From Arthrobacter bambusae (lineage in GTDB: Bacteria > Actinomycetota > Actinomycetes > Actinomycetales > Micrococcaceae), in NCBI RefSeq assembly GCF_030812595.1, contig NZ_JAUSSZ010000002.1, positions 248,001 to 312,000 of the forward strand: DNA of 64,000 nt, read 5' to 3'. The notes under the pieces were generated by a model. That model made no database searches and was not told the origin of the DNA. It worked only from the letters and a program-made list of their open reading frames with translations. Within the stretch, counting starts at the first letter, position 1, and each line of letters begins with the position of its first letter. This document shows positions 57,562 to 64,000 of the stretch, piece after piece. The translations under genes were made by a program, and so were the position numbers.

Positions 57562-58503
57562 ATGCGAACGGTAAGCGTCCTACTGATTGGATCTCTAGTC
57601 GTCTTGCCGTGGGTGGGTTTCGCAGCCCCGGCAAATGCCGAGAGCAAGGATCCGCCAATCAACATAGGCTACAGAAAAAACGGTGTGCGCCTGGGTTCTG
57701 AGAATTGGATCCGTGACCCCCAAACGGGCGCAATCGTTCCCGCCCCTCCAAACTTCGCCAGCGACGACCCCAACCAATACAAGGCGGAGCTCCAATGTCA
57801 TGTTGACGATGATGTCCTGGACAAGAAGTGCCTTCCTGGACAGATACAGTGCCCGCCCCGCGAGGCCGGTGGGAAGCCTGGAACGCCTGTTATTTGGAAG
57901 GTCGCGCCGAAGGCGATTTCAAATCCCACGTGGGTCGACTGGAAATCGGGCAATAACGGCCCGTCTTGCCTGTATGACCAGAAGCCTGAGGATCTCCTGC
58001 AGCGCATTGCGGAAAGAGTTGTGAGCGACTTTCGCAACCTTCCCATCAGGCCGGCGGAGCTAACGGCGCAGCCTAGCCCGCACACGCTCAAGGGCGCTGA
58101 AACCAACATCTTTGCGGACGCCGTCGAGCAGCAATTCGATGTGACGCTTCTCGGCCAGCAAGTCCATATTGTGGCAACTCCGGTGGAATATACCTACAGC
58201 TACGGGGACGGAAACGGTCTGGGGCCAACCCCGTTTGCCGGCGGTCCGCTTCCGGAGGCGGAATGGGGCCAAAAGACGAGAACAAGCCACGTTTACCAAC
58301 AGACCGGGGACTTTCAGGTCTCAGTGACCACCACCTTCCGAGGCACCTACTCCGTGAACGGTGGTCCGAACATGCCCATTCCGGGCACCGGACAGTTCGC
58401 GTCCCCACCACAGAAGGTGAGCGTCTGGCGGTCGATCACGCGCAACTATGCCGACAACTGCGTCGTGAATCCGCGCGGTGAGGGCTGCCCGGGCGTCCCT
58501 TAG
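57562..58503 (+). CDS. Secreted protein with PKD-like C-terminal domain
   Basis: A 313-residue protein with a signal peptide ending AAPANA (about residue 27). The mature part has Cys residues that could form disulfides. A C-terminal segment (about 195-290) has YSYGDGNG and SHVYQQTGDFQVSVTTTF, the pattern of PKD/Ig-like domains. ATG 57562 was chosen because it starts the signal peptide directly. It is transcribed with the DUF6318 lipoprotein and probably works with it at the cell surface. No enzyme motif is visible. Confidence 0.72.
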   Translation: MRTVSVLLIGSLVVLPWVGFAAPANAESKDPPINIGYRKNGVRLGSENWIRDPQTGAIVPAPPNFASDDPNQYKAELQCHVDDDVLDKKCLPGQIQCPPREAGGKPGTPVIWKVAPKAISNPTWVDWKSGNNGPSCLYDQKPEDLLQRIAERVVSDFRNLPIRPAELTAQPSPHTLKGAETNIFADAVEQQFDVTLLGQQVHIVATPVEYTYSYGDGNGLGPTPFAGGPLPEAEWGQKTRTSHVYQQTGDFQVSVTTTFRGTYSVNGGPNMPIPGTGQFASPPQKVSVWRSITRNYADNCVVNPRGEGCPGVP

Positions 58504-58659
58504 CTCAGCCGGAGAAAGCGGCCGACAGCGGCGCGGCCCGGACCTGAAGTAAAGCCGAGGCCCCCGCCGTCGTTGTGTGATCCCCATCTCAACAGGAATA
58601 GTTGCAGGCGCGTGGCAGTTGCCGCCAGTGGACCTGTTCCCGTTTGAAAGGCACTGCCC

Positions 58660-59730
58660 ATGTTGTTTTCCCCTTTGACCCTCGGCGAGATTGAACTTCC
58701 CAACCGTTTGGTCATGGCGCCACTGACCCGTCTCCGTTCGGGAGCTGAAGGCATTCCCGGCCCCTTGGTTGCGGAGCACTACCGGCAGCGTGCCTCGCTC
58801 GGGCTGATTGTCAGTGAGGGTACCTACCCGACGCAGGCGGGGCAGTCCTACCCTGGGCAGCCGGGCCTCGTCACGGAGGAACAGATCGCGGGCTGGAAGA
58901 AGGTAACCGACGCTGTCCATGCAGAGGGCGGCCGGATCTTCGCCCAGATCATGCACGGTGGTCGCGTTTCCCACCCCGATATCACCGGCGGACGCGAGAT
59001 CGTGGCGCCCAGTGCCGTGGCCATCGACGGCGAAGTACGCACGCCGAACGGGAAGAAGCCTTACCCGGTACCCCGCGAACTGAGCACCGATGAACTTCCC
59101 TCAGTGATCCAGGAGATTGTCACCGCCTCCCGGAACGCTGTCGAGGCAGGATTCGACGGCGTCGAACTCCACTCGGCGAACGGCTACCTGCTCCACGAAT
59201 TCCTGGCACCCAACACCAACGTCCGCACGGACAGCTACGGTGGTTCCCCGGAAAACCGTGCACGCTTCGTGATCGAGACCGTCAACGCGGTAGTGGAAGC
59301 GCTGGGCGCCAACCGGGTCGGCATCCGAATTTCCCCGGAGCACTCGGTCCAGGGCATCGCCGAGACCGACCCCGCCGACGTTCGCGCCACCTATGAAGTC
59401 CTCGTGGACACCATCGCCTCGCTCAACCTTGCGTACCTCAGCATCCTTCACCATGACCCCAAGGGTGAGCTTGTCCAAGACCTGCGCGAGCGTTTCAATG
59501 GCACGTTCCTGGTCAACACAGGCTTCGGCGTGGTCACCACACGGGACGAAGCCGTGGCACTCGTGGCCGACGGTCACGCCGACGCCGTGGTGGTCGGACG
59601 CCCGGCCATCGCCAACCCGGACCTGGCGCGCAGGTGGCGTGAGGGCCTCCCGCTCAACGAGCCGGACCCTTCCACGTTCTACGCTGAAGGCGCAAAGGGC
59701 TACACCGACTACCCGTTCTACGCCAACTAG
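58660..59730 (+). CDS. Old Yellow Enzyme-family alkene reductase
   Basis: A 356-residue FMN enzyme. The TIM-barrel starts with LFSPLTLGEIELPNRLVMAPLTR, the substrate-binding His/Asn pair lies in VELHSANGYLLHEFL, and the FMN-phosphate region is TGFGVVTTRDEA. It reduces activated C=C bonds with NAD(P)H, as NemA/xenobiotic reductases do. GAAAGG lies nine bases before the ATG. It stands alone between terminators. Confidence 0.9.
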   Translation: MLFSPLTLGEIELPNRLVMAPLTRLRSGAEGIPGPLVAEHYRQRASLGLIVSEGTYPTQAGQSYPGQPGLVTEEQIAGWKKVTDAVHAEGGRIFAQIMHGGRVSHPDITGGREIVAPSAVAIDGEVRTPNGKKPYPVPRELSTDELPSVIQEIVTASRNAVEAGFDGVELHSANGYLLHEFLAPNTNVRTDSYGGSPENRARFVIETVNAVVEALGANRVGIRISPEHSVQGIAETDPADVRATYEVLVDTIASLNLAYLSILHHDPKGELVQDLRERFNGTFLVNTGFGVVTTRDEAVALVADGHADAVVVGRPAIANPDLARRWREGLPLNEPDPSTFYAEGAKGYTDYPFYAN

Positions 59731-59743
59731 AACACCCCAACCC

Positions 59744-59776
59744 CGACGGCGGCACCTGCGAAAGGTGCCGCCGTCG
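59744..59776 (+). terminator. Terminator after the alkene reductase
   Basis: A perfect 14-bp stem (59744-59757 with 59763-59776) with a 5-nt loop, 13 bp after the stop, followed by CGCTTT. Confidence 0.8.
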
Positions 59777-59831
59777 CGCTTTAACGCCTTTGCCGCCACC
59801 GTCCTGCCCGGATTCCATGCCAGGGCGACGG

Positions 59832-59938
59832 ATTTTGCTGGATGATTCGAGGCGGCACGATCGAGGAGCCCCGCAATCAGGCGGAATTCTCCTGGCACAC
59901 GGGGAATGATCCAGCAGAATCGCGCGCTCCAGGAGAAT
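59832..59938. repeat. Interleaved inverted repeats in the gap before the MFS gene
   Basis: Element A (59832-59847) pairs imperfectly with A' (59905-59920, two mismatches). Element B ATTCTCCTGG (59886-59895) pairs perfectly with B' CCAGGAGAAT (59929-59938). The order A-B-A'-B' cannot form two simple hairpins at once and would give a pseudoknot. The rest of the 316-bp gap shows no gene. Confidence 0.5.
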
Positions 59939-60046
59939 CAGAACCAAGTCGTCGCCGCTGGGTGGTTCCCAAGGGCGGCTCCGGGTTTAGGGTTTTAGTG
60001 AGGTAACAATCCCGAAGCGGCCCCGGGCCGGGAAGGGGTGGCTGTG

Positions 60047-61783
60047 ATGGCAACAAAGACCCAGCTGGTCAGGAGCAAACGCCAAGCCCGCATCGAGCAG
60101 GCGGTTGCCAGCCCGCATTACAAGTGGACGGTCCTGGTCAACGCCACACTTGGCGTGCTGATGGCAACCATCAATTCCTCCATCATGCTGATCGCCCTGC
60201 CTGACATCTTCCGCGGTATCCAGGTCGATCCGCTGACCCCCGGCAACACAAGCATGCTCCTGTGGCTGGTTATGGGCTACATGGTGGTCACTGCGGTGCT
60301 AGTGGTTACCTTCGGCCGGCTCGGAGATATGTACGGCAGGGTGAAAATGTACAACGCCGGTTTCGCCATCTTCACCGTGTTCTCGGTGCTGCTGTCCCTC
60401 ACCTGGCTTTCCGGAACCGCGGGCGTCCTCTGGCTGATTATCATGCGCGTCCTGCAAGGCGTCGGTGGCGCCATGCTCATGGCCAATTCAACGGCCATCA
60501 TTACTGACGTCTTCGCGGTCGAGCAGCGCGGCCTTGCATTGGGCCTGAACCAGGTGGCTGGCATCGCAGGGTCCTTCCTGGGCCTCATTATCGGCGGCCT
60601 GCTGGGTCCGCTGGACTGGAGATTGGTGTTCCTTGTCTCTGTGCCAGTGGGACTGGCGGGCACTGTCTGGGCTTACCTGAGCCTGCACGACACCGGGATC
60701 AGGCAACCGGCCAAACTGGACTGGTGGGGCAACGCAACCTTCGCGGTAGGCCTGATTGCGGTACTGGTCGGCATCACCTATGGCATCCAACCGTACGACG
60801 GCAACACCATGGGCTGGACCAACCCGTGGGTCCTCGCGGCGCTGATCGGAGGCGCCGCGGTACTAGTGGTGTTCTGCTGGGTTGAGATGAGGTCAGACGA
60901 GCCGATGTTCCATCTGGCACTGTTCCGTATCCGTGCGTTCACGGCCGGAAATCTGGCCTCCCTGATGTCCGGCATCGGCAGGGGCGGCCTGATGTTCATC
61001 CTGATCATCTGGCTGCAAGGGATCTGGCTACCGCAGCACGGTTACAGCTTTGAAACCACTCCGCTCTGGGCCGGGATCTACATGCTGCCCCTTACCGCGG
61101 GGTTCCTGATCGCAGGCCCCGTCTCCGGTTGGCTGTCCGACCACCACGGGGCCAGGTTGCTGGCCACTTTGGGCATGGTGGTGGCCGCGGCCAGCTTCCT
61201 GTGGCTGCTTGTGCTGCCCGTGAACTTCACCTACCTGCCTTTCTCGCTGGCATTGTTGGTCAACGGCCTGGGCATGGGGTTGTTCGCCGCACCCAATCGG
61301 GCCGGCATCATGAACGCACTGCCGCCCAACCGTCGTGGCGTGGGGGCGGGCATGAGCACCACGTTCCAGAACTCGGCCATGGTGCTCTCTATCGGTATCT
61401 TCTTTTCGCTCATGATCACCGGGCTGGCGAGGACGCTGCCGCAGACACTGAGCTCGGGCCTGACGGCGCACGGGGTGGCTGCCGCGGACGCCGCAAAGAT
61501 CGCACAATTGCCCCCGGTATCTGTGCTGTTCTCCTCCTTGCTGGGCTACAACCCCGTGCAGACCCTGCTCGGACCGAAAGTGCTGAGCGCCCTCCCCGCC
61601 AAGGATTCGGCCTTCCTGACTGGCCGTTCCTTCTTCCCGAGCCTGATTTCCGGCCCCTTCGCCGAAGGGTTGGCTGTGGCGTTCGCTTTTGCAATTGCTG
61701 CGTGCCTGGTGGCCGCATTTGCCTCGGCCCTGCGCGGCGGCAAGTACGAGTACAAGGAACATCCGGCATCACCGAGCAAGTAA
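60047..61783 (+). CDS. MFS efflux pump, 14-helix type
   Basis: A 578-residue major facilitator. Motif A-like TFGRLGDMYGRVKMYN follows helix 2, and motif C-like LNQVAGIAGSFLGLIIGG lies in helix 5. An extracytoplasmic loop of about 95 residues sits between the last two helices (about 470-545). Likely multidrug export. ATG 60047 has GGAAGGGG eight bases upstream; GTG 60038 overlaps that site. It ends 1 bp from the convergent helicase gene. Confidence 0.87.
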   Translation: MATKTQLVRSKRQARIEQAVASPHYKWTVLVNATLGVLMATINSSIMLIALPDIFRGIQVDPLTPGNTSMLLWLVMGYMVVTAVLVVTFGRLGDMYGRVKMYNAGFAIFTVFSVLLSLTWLSGTAGVLWLIIMRVLQGVGGAMLMANSTAIITDVFAVEQRGLALGLNQVAGIAGSFLGLIIGGLLGPLDWRLVFLVSVPVGLAGTVWAYLSLHDTGIRQPAKLDWWGNATFAVGLIAVLVGITYGIQPYDGNTMGWTNPWVLAALIGGAAVLVVFCWVEMRSDEPMFHLALFRIRAFTAGNLASLMSGIGRGGLMFILIIWLQGIWLPQHGYSFETTPLWAGIYMLPLTAGFLIAGPVSGWLSDHHGARLLATLGMVVAAASFLWLLVLPVNFTYLPFSLALLVNGLGMGLFAAPNRAGIMNALPPNRRGVGAGMSTTFQNSAMVLSIGIFFSLMITGLARTLPQTLSSGLTAHGVAAADAAKIAQLPPVSVLFSSLLGYNPVQTLLGPKVLSALPAKDSAFLTGRSFFPSLISGPFAEGLAVAFAFAIAACLVAAFASALRGGKYEYKEHPASPSK

Positions 61784-61784
61784 C

Positions 61785-64000
61785 CTAGTGCGAGTCAGCT
61801 GGGCCGTTGCGCTGGCACAGCCCCACAAAACCGCCCAGCTGCTCCAGCCCTTCCGGCTGGCTAGGCAGGTAGTTGGTCAGCTCAGGTGAGCGGACGACGA
61901 CGGCGCGCCACTGACCCCGCGATACCGCCACGTTGATCCGGTTGCGTGAGAGCAGGAACTCCATGCCGCGAGGTACCTCGGCGGCAGCTGACGCGGCCAT
62001 GGACACGATCACCACGGGCGCTTCCTGGCCCTGGAACTTGTCCACCGTGCCCACCCGCACGCCGCGAAGCCCAGCCGCCCTCAGTTCGTGCTGGATGAGC
62101 TGTACCTGGGCGTTATAGGCAGCCACCACGAGGATGTCCTTTTCACGCAGCGGCCGTTCTTCCGCTGATTCCCCCGGGTCCAGCCACGCCAGGCCAAGGT
62201 GCGCCCTCACTTGGCGGACTACCTCCACCGCTTCTTCCGGAGACTGCGTGGAATTGCCGCTGTGCGGGACCAAGACGCACTCGATCCCGGCCGGAACTCC
62301 GGAGAGGCGCCGCATGGAGGCGGCCGGTGCTGAACGCAGCCGACCATCGTAGGACAGTTCCGATACCGCAGCGCACAAATCCGGGTGCATGCGCCACGAG
62401 GTTGCCAGGAAGTAGCCGAGCTTCGCGGGCAGCGTGTGCAGGCCGTGGGCAAGCCAGCCGAGGGCAGACTCATCCACCGGTTCGGGGTGCTTGCCCTGGG
62501 TGACTTGGGGAAGTTGCTGTGGGTCGCCGAGGAGCAGTAGTCGCTTGGTTGCCCGGCTTACGGCGAGGGTGTTGGCGAGCGAGAACTGGCCGGCTTCGTC
62601 GATCACCAGCAAGTCCAAGGATCCCGGAGGAACCGCTCGGCCTGTCATGGTCCACGCGGTGCCCCCGATCAGGCAACCTCCCGGGGATCCAAGCAGTCGC
62701 GCAATGTCGTCCTTGGCCTGCTGGCTCCACGGAACGGGGTCATCATGCTTCATTTCCTTGGCGATGAGCGCAGGGTCCACCTCGGCCTTCACCGCGGCAT
62801 GGAGCATGTTCTCGACGACGGCATGGGACTGTGCAACAACCCCTACCTTCCAGCCGGCACGCACCAGCCGCGCCACAACGTGCGAGCCAACGTAAGTCTT
62901 GCCTGTACCGGGTGGGCCCTGCACGGCGAGGTAGGACTGGTCCAGATCGGATACGGCGGCGGTGATCGCGTCCACATATGCATCATCACCGGAGCCGACG
63001 GCGGGCAGTTCCGGAAGCGTGGCCAGCCTCGGGGGGACCCGGCGCAACAGGTCCAACGCCGGATCCTTCAGCCACGACGGCAGATTGGAATGAACCTTGG
63101 CGGCCAGTTCGCTCAAGGCCTTCCTCTGCCCGTCGGTGTTGACCGGAGCATCCGGCGTCAAGGCCATGGGAAGCTGCCAGTATTCGCCGGCATTCTTGGG
63201 CAGTCGCTCCGAAATGGTGACAACGTCCGAGACGACGTCCCCGGGCCCCGAAAGCGTGCTGCCGTCATCAAGGTCGTCAGGACCAACAGCCTCGATCACT
63301 TCCGTGCCGGACATTCCCGATCTGCCGAGGGCGCTTTCGTTCTTGCCGAGGAAGGCATCGGGGAGGGGTGGCTCATACATCCGGAAGTACTTCTTGCCGG
63401 GCGCGAAACCGGATCCGTCGGCAGCGTGGCCGGACAGCCGGACTTTCCGCGCCGGGTTGCTGCGGGGAGTCGGCTTGGCCCAGTCCTCCACAACTTCCCC
63501 GCCCTCCACGATGAAACAGTCCCGGGTGTCTTCCCATTCGGAGACCGGCCGGTCCAGACGGTCGAAGTGCCCCCACCAGAATTGCTTGTCCTCACGCCGG
63601 TGAAAGCCCACCGCGGCAGCCACCAAGGCCACCGCCCGGTGGTCGTTTGATCGAAGTGAATCGTCCGGCAATTCCGCAAGGTAGTCGAGGAGGGCTGTTT
63701 CTTCGGGCGCGGCCTGGTATTTGTCCGGCTCTGTTTCCGCGGGTAGCTCGGGGCCCGAAGCAAGTGGAAGACCGGGGTCGATGGAGCGTTCCGCGGCCAG
63801 GCCCAGCAGCCAATTGCGCAGTTCCAGCGTGGAGAGGCAGTCGTACTCGTTGTAGTCCGAAACGCCGGCCAAGATTGTTGCCGCTTCATCTTCGCGGTTC
63901 GCGTCCCGGGCCATGCAGTAGTTGGCGTAGGCAACCACGGAGGCTCCGGCGTCGGTCACGTCGCCCGAACGCAAATGCTCGCCCATATACAGCGGCTCAA
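61785..64000 (-). CDS. TM0106-type RecB-like nuclease fused to UPF1-like helicase (cut by window edge)
   Basis: Partial: about 738 C-terminal residues are present and the N-terminal nuclease domain lies beyond 64000. The visible start EPLYMGEHLRSGD continues an RNase H-like segment ending YNEYDCLST. A linker of about 300 residues follows, then a superfamily 1 helicase: Walker A GPPGTGKTYVGS, Walker B LLVIDEAGQ, motif III LLLGDPQQL, VDKFQGQE and the motif VI region RNRINVAVSRGQW. The frame remains open through the right edge, so the ATG at 63986 is internal. The family probably processes DNA or RNA ends; its cellular role is not established. Confidence 0.85.
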   Translation of the reverse strand, partial: EPLYMGEHLRSGDVTDAGASVVAYANYCMARDANREDEAATILAGVSDYNEYDCLSTLELRNWLLGLAAERSIDPGLPLASGPELPAETEPDKYQAAPEETALLDYLAELPDDSLRSNDHRAVALVAAAVGFHRREDKQFWWGHFDRLDRPVSEWEDTRDCFIVEGGEVVEDWAKPTPRSNPARKVRLSGHAADGSGFAPGKKYFRMYEPPLPDAFLGKNESALGRSGMSGTEVIEAVGPDDLDDGSTLSGPGDVVSDVVTISERLPKNAGEYWQLPMALTPDAPVNTDGQRKALSELAAKVHSNLPSWLKDPALDLLRRVPPRLATLPELPAVGSGDDAYVDAITAAVSDLDQSYLAVQGPPGTGKTYVGSHVVARLVRAGWKVGVVAQSHAVVENMLHAAVKAEVDPALIAKEMKHDDPVPWSQQAKDDIARLLGSPGGCLIGGTAWTMTGRAVPPGSLDLLVIDEAGQFSLANTLAVSRATKRLLLLGDPQQLPQVTQGKHPEPVDESALGWLAHGLHTLPAKLGYFLATSWRMHPDLCAAVSELSYDGRLRSAPAASMRRLSGVPAGIECVLVPHSGNSTQSPEEAVEVVRQVRAHLGLAWLDPGESAEERPLREKDILVVAAYNAQVQLIQHELRAAGLRGVRVGTVDKFQGQEAPVVIVSMAASAAAEVPRGMEFLLSRNRINVAVSRGQWRAVVVRSPELTNYLPSQPEGLEQLGGFVGLCQRNGPADSH

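Overview
The window reads as chromosomal DNA from a high-GC Gram-positive actinobacterium, most likely Arthrobacter or a close relative (Micrococcaceae). The evidence is strong G/C bias at third codon positions, a mycothiol-dependent formaldehyde dehydrogenase, GlnR-type nitrogen boxes upstream of amt-glnK, a biotin synthase followed by its small actinobacterial auxiliary protein, a DUF6318-type lipoprotein, and a dimethylglycine oxidase that looks very close to the characterised Arthrobacter globiformis enzyme. No rRNA, tRNA, transposase, prophage or CRISPR array was seen. The genes at both edges are cut: dimethylglycine oxidase on the left and a nuclease/helicase on the right.

Positions 1-17,906 form a nearly complete catabolic block for glycine betaine. 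A three-component Rieske oxygenase (Rieske ferredoxin, FAD reductase, oxygenase with the quaternary-ammonium-type Glu bridge) would demethylate betaine and release formaldehyde. An S-(hydroxymethyl)mycothiol dehydrogenase and a metallo-beta-lactamase-fold hydrolase would oxidise it. Dimethylglycine oxidase and heterotetrameric sarcosine oxidase (soxBDAG) then pass the remaining methyl groups to tetrahydrofolate. GlyA combines glycine with methylene-THF to make serine, SdaA deaminates serine to pyruvate, and PurU releases formate from 10-formyl-THF. An IclR regulator follows the first operon and a GntR/FCD regulator is divergent from glyA-sox.

Positions 18,018-25,037 hold a PucR regulator divergent from an NCS1 permease and a NodB-fold amidohydrolase (probably uptake and opening of a nitrogen heterocycle or cyclic imide), then a membrane-anchored matrixin-like metalloprotease, a ferritin-like/VIT1 metal transporter and a very acidic small protein. 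Positions 25,038-34,574 carry a sodium:solute symporter divergent from an XRE-cupin regulator, amt-glnK under two GlnR boxes, a KimA-like permease, and an agmatinase/guanidinobutyrase coupled to a ThDP enzyme (probable arginine or guanidino-compound catabolism).

Positions 34,747-44,680 encode export functions (MarR regulator with a DHA2 efflux pump; a heterodimeric ABC exporter with a thioesterase), CutC, and a DUF5107 protein. Positions 44,823-49,087 are a small defence island: McrB with an EVE/PUA-like segment, McrC, a small membrane protein and a Vsr endonuclease. Positions 49,188-53,428 hold a histidine kinase divergent from a response regulator, a processive-type glycosyltransferase and a small membrane protein. 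The last part has bioB-bsaP, a second NCS1 permease, two secreted proteins, an Old Yellow Enzyme, an MFS pump, and the truncated TM0106-type nuclease/helicase.

The most notable points are the terminator hidden inside the iclR coding end, the McrBC-Vsr island with its reader-like segment, the well-formed GlnR boxes, the guanidinobutyrase-ThDP pair, several short repeat families, and a thioesterase that seems to have lost a normal start codon. All functional calls rest on motif and family recognition by eye; no database search was run.
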